Source: Takakia lepidozioides | Taxonomy: Eukaryota > Streptophyta > Takakiopsida > Takakiales > Takakiaceae | Direction: 5' to 3' | DNA length: 64,000 nucleotides | Assembly: GCA_030704615.1 (NCBI GenBank) | Contig: CM060731.1 | Span: forward strand, 11,718,001-11,782,000 | Part shown: positions 12,320-24,794 of the stretch, piece after piece | How the letters are laid out: the number at the start of each line of letters is the position of its first letter | Numbering within the stretch: the first letter of the stretch is position 1 | Position numbers and translations under genes: made by a program | Notes under the pieces: model-generated | Database searches by the model: none | Seen by the model: only the letters and a program-made list of their open reading frames with translations | Told to the model about the DNA's origin: nothing

Positions 12320-12556
12320 GCAGGAATGGTCTGGAGACCAACGAGCAAATGATGGAATGCACACAAGCCTGTGAGCTCCGGAAAACACCAAAGAGATTGA
12401 AGGACCAATCCGGGCACTCCATGCAACCCCCATCTCCAACGATAGTTTGTTCCCAGGAATTTGCATCCCACGCACACATTGCAAACAGGACAACAAGGAC
12501 CCACAACCATCCCATTTCAAAATTGGCCCCGAATAAAAGTAAAAGAAAACTTGATA

Positions 12557-13929
12557 TCAAGTATCACAGTCATCAGAATCAGAATCGACATCCTGTGCTA
12601 TGTCATCCACAAAGATTCCGGCCCCAATACCACGTCTTCTATCACGGCCGTCGATGGTTGGACTGCGAGTGCCATGAACGGACATGCTTGTTGCGAGTGC
12701 CTCCGCATAGATGGGTAGCATGTAAGACTGAGTAGGACTTGAAAGAAGTCCAAAAATGTGTGATAGCCCTAGAGGGTCAGTGGAAGCACACGGACTCCTG
12801 CACAAGTCCAACAAAGAGGATGTCCTCCATGTGCACTTTGCCTTAAGAACAGTGATTCTGGGTATTGAAACAAGAATGCAAGCATCCACAGGTTGAACTT
12901 ACTCACAGACAAAGTCGGAGTCCAGCTCCTTGTCGGACGTCTCTCATGTATCAATATCACCGGGAAGGGGCTTCGGAAGAACTTAAGAAGTGTGTCCACC
13001 CAAACCCATCAAGAGGTTCTTGTAAATCTCGGCATCCCCTTCAATCCCGAAGAGATGTCGCGCACTGGCTTTGCAAGCGTGGTACGAAGCATCTGCAATG
13101 GAATAGAAAGAAGGAAACAGACATTGAAGACTCATTTGGAACGGTGGGAAGTGCTGAAAGTGCAAGCTCAAACAAACCCGATCAAATGTGAATGTTGAAG
13201 AAACGAACATGTGCCCATTGACAAATCCAGAACTTTGGCGTCGGTGTAGGTGCAGCATTCCACAATCGTTTGAATGAAAGTCGGGCTCCTCTCCCTGGCT
13301 CCTCTCCAAGGAACCTCATTCCCCCTTCGCAAGCACACGTTGTTGTCCACGTAGTTGTGGTGCATGTCATCTGTGGGAGGATCTGTCCTCTCGTCTATGA
13401 ACTTGCCCCCATGAGTGATGGTGAACTCCCTAATGACGGTTGGAGTCGTAGGTGGATGCACCCGGACGAGACAAATAGCTCCAAACAGACGAGTCTGCGA
13501 ACAGGACATCCACAAGGAACTAAGAAGCTTGAAAACTAGGCCCCTACATATTCATTTGAGCGACTAATGCAACTCCATCCGAGAACCACCAAGAAGAGGA
13601 ATAAGAAGGCAGATTTACCATCTCTCCCGGACGATCCCCCTTCGTCAGATACATGTTGTTCACACAATTCCATGTCTTCACGACCCTCATACCGGAGGCT
13701 TTCAAATAGCTGGCAAGTGCACGGCGACAACGAAGGTCAATGGACTGGATGATGCAGCACCAAAAGCAAAAGCCCAACCTGAACAAACACCTGCTGTAGG
13801 GACATCCGGGACTGGCAACCCATTAGGGATGTCCAAGATGATGAGTTCGGCTACATATGGCTTCTCCTTCCCGTTCACCCAGGATCTGGTCATTTTAGCC
13901 TGCAAACAAGCATGCAATGAAATGCTCAA
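12557..13929 (-). pseudogene. decayed coding-like region, family unknown
   Basis: Several overlapping minus-strand ORFs (12557-12889, 12983-13309, 13168-13515, 13544-13786, 13702-13929) run in changing frames with coding-like composition. They look like fragments of one protein broken by frameshifts and stops, typical of a dead transposable-element gene. No catalytic motif was recognised, so the family stays open. It could also be chance. Confidence 0.3.
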
Positions 13930-13939
13930 GAGGATTGAA

Positions 13940-15670
13940 ACGTGTCATGGTTTTAGTCATGGTTATCTAGAATTAACTACTTCTAGTTAACTAGGACATT
14001 TTAGATATTTATATTTATATTTTGTGTGTTGGGACTTCATTTGGTCTCACATGCCAAGTGAGGTGTCGAGCCTCACTTGAGACATGGAGATAGGTTTTCC
14101 CCTTGTGAGTGTTGAGGAGGCTCATCTTCTTGTAGTTGAGCCTCCATGAGCTTCTCTCACCTCCATAGCTCTAGGTATTGAGAGGGAGTGTGTTGAGGGC
14201 TTTGTAGGGTGGATTCCTTTAGCAAAGGTGCCATTGGCTTGACTTAGTTTATGTGATAGAGTGGATTTCACTTGGAATGACAAGGGCTTGTTCTTCATGT
14301 GATTGTTTCATGCTTTGAGAGCTTTCATTGTCTTCTACTTCTCTCATTTCTCATCTCTTATCACTACAAGAAGATCACCTTATGCTTGTGAGTGCGGGTT
14401 GTAAGGATTAGTTTTGCACTTGTATTTTAAAGAGGTTGAGAGCTAGGAGAATTTAGCTCTTGTATCACAAGACTTGCAAGGGGTTGCAAGGAAAGGTGCT
14501 CGAGTATTGCATGCACCAAAGAGTTGGAGAGCTTGAGAAGAAAGCTCTTGAGTCACAAGATTTTACAAGGATTGTAAGGAGGAAGTCTTGTGTGTGTGGA
14601 AGCATGGATTCTAGGGTTTGAGAATCCTTTGTATGCATTCTGGAGTCGATGGTGTGCGCCATGGCTTGTGGAGAGTGACTAAAGGCTTGTTAGTGCTCAT
14701 TTCACTATCAAGCTAGGGTTAAGCAAGTTCAAAGTGTGGATGTTGTGGAAGAGAAGCCAAGGAGCTATATATGCTTGGGCTTGAAGACAACAAGGGCAAG
14801 CACTTGGAGAGCACTAAGAAGCTCAAGAGGTTTTGAAAGGGAGCATGTGAAGAAATCTTCCAATCATGGTGGTGTGGAGCCAAGCTTAGGGTGCCATTGG
14901 AAAGGCTTGGAGAACATGTGGTGGGAAATCCTTGAAGGGAAATCATCATTCAATGTATGCATAGCTTCACCCTAACTATGTAATGTGACAAGAGGGGGAG
15001 GCAATACTTGACTATTCATGCTCTTGGTAGTGCGAGCTTTGTGGTGGATAGTTGACCAAGCAAGTGGTGCATGTGTGGAGCATGCTCGCTTGAGTTTGTA
15101 AGTTCAAGTTTGAGAAGATGAGCTCTTGAACTAGCAAGAGGTGAAGGCCTTTGAGATCCATTTGTGTGTGAAGTGGAGAGGTGTTGATTCATGTTATGAT
15201 GAAGGAGAACAACACATAGGCCAAGAGGTCATGAAACATGCATTCAAATGACCACGGGGAGCACATGGATGATGGATTGGTGTAAGACCCCAAATGAGGC
15301 ATATGGCGTGAGAGTGGGATCCAAGGCGGATTGCTGGGGAGCATTATTGTAAGTGACAAGCATTGCTCCTACACATTGAGATAATTTGTGTTGATTTGGA
15401 GCAATTGTCAAGTGATGAGGAGACAAATGCATGATTGCTCGGCAATGGAGATATGGTAGTTTGCAATCAAATCCCAAAGACTAGAAGGGGGATTGATTTG
15501 GTGGACAATGACTTGCAAGTTGAGTTGGACCACTCTTGGTTGCACATTGGGGTGGAAGAGAGCAAGAAGATGCCTCTTATGACCACCTAGAGACCATATT
15601 TTTGCTTGAGTAGAAGCATAGAAGTCAAGGACTTGCATTCTAGCTCTTCATTACAAACCCTAGTAGTGTA
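13940..15670. other. gene-less G/T-rich stretch, possible non-coding part of an LTR element
   Basis: The plus strand is rich in G and T with many repeats of TTGAG, CTTG and GAGAGC words, and has no long ORF with a domain. It starts near TGTCATGG and leads into the tandem array at 15677. A long terminal repeat or untranslated retroelement leader is possible but no matching second LTR was found. Confidence 0.3.
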
Positions 15671-15676
15671 TGCTCA

Positions 15677-16070
15677 GACTATACCTCTGTTAGTATACCA
15701 AACAGGAGCTTGTCCCTTTGATTATACCTCTGTTGAGGTATCACCATATGTGAACCCTAATGTGAGACTATACCTCTGCTAGTATACCAAACAGGAGCTT
15801 GTCCATTTTACTATACCTCTATTGAGGTATCACCATATGTGAACCCTAATCAGTTCAGACTATACCTCTGTTAGTATACCAAACATGAGCTTGTCCCTTT
15901 TACTATACCTCTGTTGAGGTATCACCATATGTGGACCCTAATCAGCTCAGACTATACCTCTGTTAGTATACCAAACAGAACCCTCATTTTCAGACTATAC
16001 CTCTGTAAAGGTATCATCAACATAAGGGACCCTAGCAACCTCAGACTATACCTCTGTTAAGGTATCAACA
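15677..16070 (+). repeat. tandem array of 88-92-bp units with internal palindromes
   Basis: AGACTATACCTCTG recurs at about 15677, 15765, 15857, 15949, 15992 and 16043, so the units are 88, 92 and 92 bp, then shortened to about 43 and 51 bp. Each full unit holds two related stems, such as ATACCTCTGTTGAGGTAT, an inverted repeat with a four-base loop. The units are close but not identical. Confidence 0.9.
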
Positions 16071-16094
16071 GTGAAAGGACTTAGTGAAATTTAA

Positions 16095-16215
16095 GGGCCT
16101 TTGGAGGATTGTTTGGAAGATATTTGAGGGCCCTTGGAGGAGTATTTGGAGGATCTTTGGGGTCCTTGGAGGAGTGTTTGGAGGATCTTTGGGGTCCTTG
16201 GAGGACCCTTCGAGG
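16095..16215 (+). repeat. 32-33-bp GGA-rich tandem repeat
   Basis: Three units begin with TTTGGA(A/G)GAT at about 16112, 16145 and 16177; the second and third differ at very few positions. The array directly follows the 15677-16070 array. It makes proline-rich reading frames on the minus strand, which I treat as by-products. Confidence 0.85.
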
Positions 16216-16634
16216 AGCTTTGGTGGATAATGTTGAAGAGCTCTTGAAGGATTGATTGAGGGATATTGAAGGATACTTGCCACGGCCATACAAGCGAGTG
16301 GATAGAGACAGGAGGGAGAGTGGTGGGATGAGAGCATTCTGGGGTTAGGAATTGCTTTAGTTTCTCTTCTCCATAGTCTTTCACCCTCTCTGTAGGCTAA
16401 AACCTTTCCGTAGGTGGAGGCAAGAGTCAGTCCGGGTTTGGGCTGGGGTGTCCTTGCAGGAGCGACACTGTGGAGTGTTTTTGGTGTGGGGGAGTTGTTG
16501 TCTTGATTTTCTTGTGTTTGGATCCCCTCCACACCTGCATGCTTGACTGTGCGTCATGTTAGCTTTGTGTGGGCGCTTGTTTTCATAGGAGGTTGGTCCA
16601 GATTTGATCACCGGCCAATCCTAGAGTATGATGT

Positions 16635-16725
16635 CGGTGGTGAGGCTGGAGTGATGACCAGCAAGACCACCAGTGTTTCTTCTATGGTGAGGTTGGGTTG
16701 ATGACCAGCAGACCATAGGAGTGCT
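16635..16725 (+). repeat. two-copy imperfect direct repeat
   Basis: GTGAGGCTGGAGTGATGACC near 16637 and GTGAGGTTGGGTTGATGACC near 16687 are about 50 bp apart, each followed by AGCA(A)GACCA. Confidence 0.65.
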
Positions 16726-18589
16726 TGCGGTGGATGCAGGTGCAGGTACAAGTCTACGTTAGAAACCTATTATTCCTGCTTGAACCAGTAGCCGCAACAG
16801 GTTCTTTACCTGGTTACCTTGTAAAAAGTGGGGATTAGAGACAGGTTGACAACCGGTTGGGTTGTGAGTTTTCATCACGGAGGTGCCACCAGCTGCTGAG
16901 GGGAGTGTCGATACAAGCACCAGCGATACTAGTGGGTACACAAGACAAGGTGTGCGTTTTAGGCCACTTTCACCTTCAGTGTCTTCTGAGGAAGGTTCAG
17001 ACTCGGAGTCGGGAGGATTCTCACCGAGGGTGCAAGTCATTTCTGTGTCATTGTTGTGGGACATTGGTGCAAATAGTTCTAAGGTTCTCACTGATGTGCC
17101 AAAACTTCACGACTCAGTTCATCCTTTAATTGAACTTGGTGTTTATGCGCCTAATGTCAATGCTCTTGAGGACAATTTGACTCATGAAAACATTACTCCA
17201 GTGCAGTCCAGTGCAGAGGCGTGATCTTGGAAACCCTCGAAATATTGCAGGTAACATTGGAAGTACAAGTGGTGGCAAGGTTTGGCAGCCTGCCAACAGC
17301 AGTACAATTTCAGCTATGTTACACAGTCATGGAAAGGTGACAAAACCACCAACAAGTTCAGCACAACCTTGGCCACTAAAGAGCTTTTGTCTGCAAATGT
17401 ATATGCTCTTCATTCTTTCTGGTCACACATGAAAGCCTTGTTTGGCAAGACGCATGTGTAGAAGGCTCTGTGCAAGACCTGCATTTTTTAAGACGTCATC
17501 TATTGCAGCATCGTCATTCCATGCCACCTGGACCCACATTTCCACCCATTGCAAAAATTAAGCCCAGAACAACAAGCTAAGGCTTTTGTGCACATAGACA
17601 CACTCACACACCCCGCCGTCTATCTCGCATCAGTTTTTTCTCATAGCTATGACTGTGAGCTTCGCGTACTACGTGTTGCCAGGTTACCTCTTTCCAATGG
17701 TAACATACCTCTCATGGGTGTGCTAGGTGTGGCCATAGTCTGCAGTTACTGTTCAACAGATTGGATTAGGCCTTCATGGCCTGGGGGTGGGTACTGCTGT
17801 CAGCCTTGACTGGTTTGGTGTAGCAACATACCTGAGAAGTCCACTGGCGACCCCCTGGTTCTGATCATCTTCCACGATTTGCTAATCTTGTGATGTCAAC
17901 TACATCCAATTATCACTTTGAAGCTCCACCATCTGCCAATCTTGGAGTTAATTTTAAAGGGTATATTGCTCCTGGTGCTTATATGTCTATCAAGCCAAGA
18001 ATGAAAAATGCTATTGTGAGTCCCAAACCTCATGGAAACCCCAGATTAATCAGTGTCGTCACGAATCCCAAGGCAAATAATGATGCTCCCTATTTAAATG
18101 GTGCTCATCCTTATCATGTACCGAATGGTATGGTCGTTCCTCATAATATAGTGTCTGCAAATGGGGGTGCTTCATTTTCAGTCCCAAGTGGTGGTACTCT
18201 TTATCAATGTGCCAAATAGTGATGCTACATATATCCACTGCCAAGTGGTGGTTGGTGCTCTATGGTACTATTGCGCTTGATGACCATCTCATGTCTAATC
18301 ATGAGAACAATACTCAAGTGCAGAGGTCCAATCTTGGAAATCCCATTGATAGCAGGGCAAGTTCAAATGGTGGCACCGGATTCTACCTCCTCATTCAAGA
18401 TCTGATAATCTTGTGATGCCTACATCTCATCAACTTCGTCGTTCTGTTCAAGCTCCACCATTTGTCAATTTCAGAAGGTACTCTCATATTGCTCATTCAC
18501 ATCCAAGAATGGATCAGAACGTTGTTATGAGTCCTAGACCTCATGTGAACCCCAAATTAATCAATGTCGTGTATCCCAAACCCAATATT

Positions 18590-18835
18590 TGTGCTCCGTG
18601 TCCAGTGTCAAATGGGGATGTTCCATTTCTAGTGCCAAATGATGATGTTCATTATTCAGTGCCAAGTGGTGGAGTTCCCTATCCAGTGCCAAATGGTGGT
18701 GTTCTCTGTCCAGTGCCAAGTAGGGGTGCTCAATTTCTTCTTGTGCCAAGTTGTGTTGTTCATCCTTATCCAGTGCCAACTGGTCATGGTGTTCATTTTC
18801 CTGTGCCAAATTGTGTTGCTCCTCAGGCCGTGCGC
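18590..18835 (+). repeat. 30-bp (10-residue) coding repeat
   Basis: About eight imperfect units encode VPSGGVPYPVPNGGV-like peptides with a ten-residue period. The nucleotide words GTGCCAA(A/G)T and GGTG recur at 30-bp spacing. Lies inside the decayed locus. Confidence 0.8.
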
Positions 18836-19016
18836 CCCCGCTCCAGTAAGATCTCAATAATTAGATTTAATATGAATTTTCTTTTGAGAAAGATAGTGAG
18901 TTTTGGGATAATCACCATAATTGGGGTCTCAAGCTAGATGCTAGTAGGTACGAAGTTCTCACGGATACTGATCACAATATTTTGAAGAATGAAGGTGTTG
19001 TGGAGAAGGGAGTTGT

Positions 19017-19701
19017 GGGTGATTGCAGCCTACAGTGTCCATTTTTTGCTGTCACGGCACTGTTTTTTCCAGACATAGAATAGTGGTAAATTATCATATT
19101 CCTACATGACAATGCTATCAATAAAAAAGGACTCAAATATAAAGGTTCATCTACATATTCTTTCACACTTTTAAATCTCATTATCAAAAACCAGAATCTA
19201 TAGATGCTATGGACTTTTAAAAAGTCCATAAAGAATTGTCACAGTCCATTAATAAAGACGTTATGGACTTTTTTACTATAGAAGTTAGAACAAAGTCAAG
19301 AAAATGGACTCTCTCAAACTTGCTTTGAAATGAGGAATCTGGAATGAAAACTATCATTCAAAAATATGAAGTTAAGAAAAATTATATACTATTTTGAGCC
19401 TCAAAAATAGCTATTTTCATAAAGTCTTTTATGAATAAATTCTTTTGAAATAACAAAACTTCTTTCATTAGACACACTCATTCACCATAAATGCATAGTT
19501 GAGTATAATCAAATTTCAAAAAACAAATTGTGAATTGAAACTATCGCAATTTAAAAATCTTGGTTTAACAGTCAATAATAGACGGTCAAGATTGTCAGTT
19601 GAAGCAAATCCGATGGTTGAAGATTCGCCACATCCTCCTTTATCTACTCTTTATGTACTCATGATCTGCCACTTTTGGTCCACTCTAGCTTGCAATCACT
19701 C
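19017..19701 (+). mobile_element. non-autonomous inverted-repeat DNA transposon (MITE-like), copy 1
   Basis: The element starts GGGTGATTGCA and ends TGCAATCACTC, an 11-bp terminal inverted repeat with one mismatch. It is flanked by TTGT on both sides (19013-19016 and 19702-19705), a likely target-site duplication. It is 685 bp and has no coding potential. The middle holds the palindrome TGGACTTTTAAAAAGTCCA and related copies of the word TATGGACTTTT. A second copy lies inverted at 61873-62562. The superfamily is not clear from these ends. Confidence 0.88.
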
Positions 19702-19905
19702 TTGTGGAGAAAGAAATTCATGGTCATGTTAGTGAACCTACAGAGTCTATGAAAGTTTCCTCTGCAACTACATGTAACTCTGGTCCACATCATGGTTCAC
19801 CTACAGCTAGTCCATATCCTAAGTTTGTTGTGTCCAAGAGCACATTCAATTTTTACAACACTGATGTAAATCAATTGAAGCAGATTCTTGGATTGGCGCA
19901 GTAGG

Positions 19906-21186
19906 GTTCTTGACTCCAAATTATTGATTGGAGATTCATAGGACACGTACATATTGTTCAAGGCTATATATACATGTAGTTGTAGCAAATTTTGATAGAG
20001 ACAATACACTCATACATTCATAGGGGCTCTTGTGGAGATTACCACTACTTCCCATTTTGATACCACATACCAATGACAAATGTGTGACACTATGGGAATT
20101 TTGAAATACATTGTGTACAGCTCATTTTCAAATATAGATCTGGTGTTCTTGAATTCATATCAGTTGATATTATGATGCATTAGTGTTGCATCATGGTGTT
20201 GTGCTATGAATCTGATCAGTATATGCTTGATGGTGTATGACTTTCCTGTTTATCTTTATGTATCTATTTGTTGTATCGAGATTTCTGCTGACAATCTCAT
20301 GTGTATATATCTGGTCTATACATTACCTGAGATAGGAGAGGGGGAGAGAAGATTCGCTGACACATGGTAACCATTCTACCAACCAACCTGAACCAAAATC
20401 ACACATTCCTGTAGACAATTAGCGAGTAATTTCTCTTTTGAGCTTCATTTGGTATGATTAATCTTGCATCAGTGCAAATTCTATCTTAAAGGCACCTACG
20501 TACGGAGTGGTGGGTAGGAAAAGCAAAAGAAGGCAGGAAAATACTCAAAATAGCATCCCCTGCTCTTGGCGAATGGGAGGGTGCCACGGCGGCGAGCAAC
20601 CCCTCCTTGACGACTATGGCACCTTATTCCCACTCTACACGAAAACTAATCTCCAACTTTCTGTCCTCACTAGAATTTAAGAGTGAATCCAGGTAAGAGG
20701 GGGGTGGCGAGGATTTGACGGAGGGCCTATCGGACATTTCCCGAATCCGTCAAAAGTACTACACCGTCAGATTGCAAGCGTGCATTAAGTGCTTACATTA
20801 TTCCTATTGTTTTCCCTGGTTAACAACTTCACTATCAATGCCCCCAGATCTTCCCTTGCACATCTCTTTCAGGATTTTAAAGGAAAGAGAAATCCTTGTT
20901 GTGGTCTGTTCCAGTACCTGTATCCGTTACTTACAAGAATATACAGAAAAGGTGCCTTTAGTGGAATATACTTCTGGGGGATGCTCGGTAGCAGTATAGA
21001 TACGTACACTTCGTTCACCGAATGTTCCTCAACGTCGTCCAAGTGACGGACGAACGAAAGTGGAACGAAGATGTAGTTCCAGAGTTGGCGGTCGACTGAC
21101 GAAGGAACAGTGAACGATCGCTGGATGGGATATCGCCATTGGGTTTGTTGGAGACGAAAAAAAAACCAAAGAGTGTGATGAAGCTA
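19906..21186. other. intergenic, no gene seen
   Basis: Short ORFs only. The 3' part should include the promoter of the TAB2-like gene. The ORF at 20715-20999 has no recognisable domain. Confidence 0.4.
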
Positions 21187-21236
21187 CAGTGAGAAGAGGG
21201 AGGGAGAGAGAGAGAGATTGAGAGAGAGAAGAAAGG
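21187..21236 (+). promoter_or_regulatory. GA-rich leader of the TAB2-like gene
   Basis: About 50 bases of nearly pure purine, including GAGAGAGAGAGAG, run straight into the start codon at 21237. Confidence 0.6.
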
Positions 21237-24200
21237 ATGGTGAAATCCATGGGGGTGGGGGTGGTGCCGTCGTGTCCGTGCTGCACAACAGCCTGCACGA
21301 GCTCAGCAAGCAGCACATCCAGTGCTCGTGGTGTGCAAGCATTGAGACAGTACCAGCTGTTATGGGTTCGTCGCTCCCCTTTGTCTATGCATTTAGGACG
21401 CTGCTCGGTAGAGCCCACCGCGGAACTGCCTGCACCAGCCATGATTCGATTGAGTATGTGATTTATTCCTTCCTCTTTGCATTTTTTTTCCCCCTTCTTG
21501 TGGGTGAGGATTGCTTGCGGGTAGCATTGTGAGGCCAAGTTCACTCTGTTACAGCTCGTGTTTGTAAGGGAGAAGAGACACGATGTGAAGAGCTGTTGAA
21601 ATATTGAGTGGTTTTCTCTTAGGTGGTTAGTATCGAAGGATTCGGAGGAGAAGCTGTAATTTTGAGTGATTGGAAATGGCGTCTGAAAGTTGACAATTAT
21701 TTGTTGAGGTTATAAAGCAGTGAGGTGACTAGGCACCAATGCAGTGCTTCCAGGATCACTAGGGTGTCAGTGTTCGTTGAACAAAAAAGGAGAAGATGCA
21801 GTAGGAGGGACAAAATGTTTTTCAACTCGGGAGTCCGTATTGCCCTGCCGTTTGTCAGAGAAGCAGTAATATATAGGTGTCGGGACGCTGTTTCACTAAT
21901 TGCAGGCTTTGTGAAAATGCTCATTGAAAGCTAGTTAGGGTGTAATGGGCTCTCTTCTTATCGATGTGGCCAGCTAAGGTAGTATCCCTGCAGAGATAAG
22001 AGGTTTGGAGGTTTGATTAGAGCTTGAGGCACCTGTCACCCTATGGGCTTTCTCCACTTTTCTCATGTGGTAGAATGGAAGGACATGGCTCTCTACCTGC
22101 CACCCAGGAATTGGTTGGATGTCGATGGGAGGTGAGAGAAAGTGATATAGCAATGTCAACCAATATATAGCTACCAATGGCAAGGGAGAAGGTGAACTCG
22201 GGGATCTGCCACCCACCCCTGTTCTTTAATTTAATAACTGGATTTTCTTTTGCTGAAACCATTTTGAGGTTGTTTCTGTGTGAAAAAGTGCAAATCTGGT
22301 CAGATGTGTATTCCCTCCAAATTAGGGTTATTATATCCTCGCAAGTTATATATGGCCACCTGATTTGTATCAAATTCTGCCTGTTTCATTTTAAGATCTA
22401 CCAGCTTCTATAGTTAGAGCCAAGTGTCCATTGGCCCCATGTTGGTAATCTACCCAGCTGTGGGAGCATGTCGTTGTGACATTAAGGGCTTCTCAGCTCC
22501 ATGGTATGAATAGGCCAACTACCATGGCTGATCACTCTAAAAGTGGTGCAGGAGGTGGTAGCTTCAACCTTTGCAGCATATACAGGTTTACTTGCATTTT
22601 CTACTCAAATTCCACCCTGTTTTGTTTCTGTGTCACCTTGCTTAGACACTGGGTGTGACAAACCATGCCGCCTAAGGCATGGAAGCGGAAGAATTGCAGT
22701 GGATGCTGTCCCCAACAGCCTGGCAGAACTTAGCCCGGATTTGGGAGAAGGGCAGGAACAGACTGTAGCGGAGGATGCTGACGTCAGTTCCATTGATGAA
22801 TGGGAACTTGATTTTTGTTCACGGCCGATACTGGATGAGCGGGGCAAGAAGGTTTGGGAGCTTGTGGTCTGTGACAGCAAGCGGCAGATACAGTTCACAA
22901 AGTTTTTCCCCAATAATGTTATCAACAGTGTCACATTGCGGGATACCTTGTTGTATATTCTTCAGACTCTTGAGGTGCCCAAACCACAAAAAATTCGGTT
23001 TTTCCGGTAAGCTTTCAATGTCTTTCCAAAGAAAATTTTTTATAATATTCACAGCCTGAGGCCCAATGTGGCAAAGTGGGCCAACAGGAGATGGTGTGTG
23101 AGAGAGAGAGAGCCAGACTTCTGCTGGCAACTGGAAGCAAGTTTATGCCAGGCCTCTTCACAAGTGGGTTTGCAGGGATGCAGCACTGTGCAGTGTGGTT
23201 TCTCTGAGGGATATATCACTTGTGAGCCAGTAAGAGTCATTATCATTATTTGCTTTGTAAGCTGTAATGATGACCAAAAGAAGTGTGGACCTCATGGTGG
23301 CAGGTCGCAAATGCAGACCATAATATCAAAGGCTTGTAAAGAGCTTGACATCCAGCCTGTGCCAAGCCAAAGGGTATCTCTCTTTCCCATCCCGTGTCTT
23401 CTCCAGCAGCATCGCCACAATTTGCATTTGTGCCGGGGATATTCCAGAGGATCTTGACAAACAATTAAATGACCTTTGCCTCTCAGCTGGGATGTCTGTA
23501 CGAATCATGGATCCTCATAACCGTATTGGAACCTCCTGCATCAATTGCTCCTTAAAAGATTTAGGGTCGACCCTTTGTCCATCATCAGTTCATGCATGGG
23601 TCTGCCACACTATTTCATGTATTTGCACTTCAGGAGTTAGCTATAACTGGCGCACATTCATTGGGCTACAGTGTATAACATTGGTGAGATGGCTGGAGGA
23701 ACGATATGAGACAGTGTATCGCAAACATCCAGGCTTCCAGGAAGGTGCCACCCCTCTCTTGTTGCAGGAACAAGTTCTCCCGCTGGATTTGCCTGACACT
23801 TTACGTGGCGAACAGTGGACGTTTGTCCAGCTCCCATTCTCAGGTCTGTAAAATTCCATCTCATGGTTCTTTCAAGGGGATCTTTGATTCTATTTCTTGT
23901 GCCCAACTAGAACACTTGAAAAAGTGGCATGTACTCATGGACTGTTACACAGTGTGTATTGAGCAAGCTCAGGTGGCTACTATGCTGGACCCCATGTGGT
24001 GGAATGGAGAATGGATGGTGATCTAACATTTGTGGCAATTTTACTGTTGACCGATTCTTGTAGGAAACCACTTGTTGCAATGCAGTCATGCAATCTTGGT
24101 GGAGGGGTGGACCTACAGGTGTTTTGGAGGAGATGGCAGCAGTAGAGAAAGGTGCTGTCTTTGGGAGCGTGTTGGGGTTGGATACGTTGGGGCTAGAGCT

Positions 24201-24794
24201 ATCACCCGATGTCATGATTCCAGGAGTTGCCGTTGCATCGTCCCGTGCTACCCCATTGGCAGGTTAGCATTGAATTGAAAATTTCCTAAGTGGTAGGTGC
24301 ATTTCTTCTGAGCAGCACGCTCTCACAGTGGTTTATGGGATTTGGACAGCCTGGACCAATGCATTGGAGCTCGCTTCACTTGAGGTCGACATGCAGCGTG
24401 CTTGCCTTGTTCTTTCCACTGGCGTTGCAGATAGGTGAGTTTTATTTCAAAGACCATTGGCTACATGCATAAGCATGTACAAATGATGCTCATCGTTCAG
24501 GATTTTCCAGAGAGGCATGGTGTGCACTTTTTGGGCATTTGCGTAAGTAGATATTACTGGAACACTCAGGTGGCACAGTTGTTGGGAGTGTCGGTTCTGA
24601 CTAAAAGCATACTGGACAGGTGGCGGTACGCTTTTTACCGAAAAAGTCGGCAGGCTGATCTGGAGGGTGAGGCCTGGGAAGCTGCCAAGAAAGCGTGTGG
24701 GGGTCTTCATTTTTTGGCTGTTCAACAGTCCCTGGACTCAGAATTGTGCACGGGTTTTTGGCTTCTGATTGATGTACCACGGCCTCCCGTCTAG
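21237..24794 (+). CDS. TAB2: TAB2-like chloroplast photosystem translation factor
   Basis: Seven exons rebuilt: 21237-21453, 22646-23006, 23304-23373, 23672-23843, 24119-24262, 24350-24434 and 24620-24794. All have GT donors and AG acceptors and join in phase to 1224 nt (407 aa). Residues from about 124 match the TAB2 family throughout: EWELDFCSRPILDERGKKVW, KFFPNNVINSVTLRD, SQMQTIISKACKELDI, WLEERYETVYRKHPGFQ, GEQWTFVQLPFSG, AWTNALELASLEVDM and the terminal GFWLLIDVPRPPV. TAB2 binds RNA in the chloroplast and is needed for translation of psaB and, in Arabidopsis, for assembly of both photosystems. The first about 90 residues are rich in Ser, Thr and Arg, as expected of a transit peptide. The 1.2-kb intron 1 separates this part from the mature domain, so the start depends on that splice. 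A long antisense ORF over exon 1 was rejected. Confidence 0.93.

Larger units (their letters stand above)
16860..19905 (+). pseudogene. decayed repetitive coding locus of unknown family, split by a transposon
   Basis: A run of plus-strand coding-like segments in shifting frames: 16883-17224 (serine/acid-rich, VRFRPLSPSVSSEEGSDSES), 17549-17809, 17890-18219, 18413-18937 and 19704-19904. Two segments are related to each other: 17890-18219 and 18413-18600 share APP..VNF, K/HPRM and NP(R/K)LI(S/N)VV blocks. A shared nucleotide block near 17183 and 18300 (ACTC(C/A)AGTGCAG...AATCTTGGAAA-like) shows the duplication is larger. The last coding block continues on both sides of the 685-bp element at 19017-19701 and ends KQILGLAQ-stop. 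No domain is recognised. It may be a retroelement-encoded or low-complexity plant protein. Splicing could remove some breaks, so pseudogene is the cautious call. Confidence 0.45.

Noticed and set aside
15677-16070. CRISPR-like array
   Set aside because: Regular repeats with palindromes, but spacers are repeats too, the units are diverged and the genome is a plant nucleus.
16065-16532. 155-residue proline-rich minus-strand ORF
   Set aside because: Created by the GGA-rich tandem array; low complexity and open in more than one frame.
21029-21544. 171-residue minus-strand ORF
   Set aside because: Lies antisense to TAB2 exon 1 and its GA leader; composition follows the repeat tract and no domain is present.
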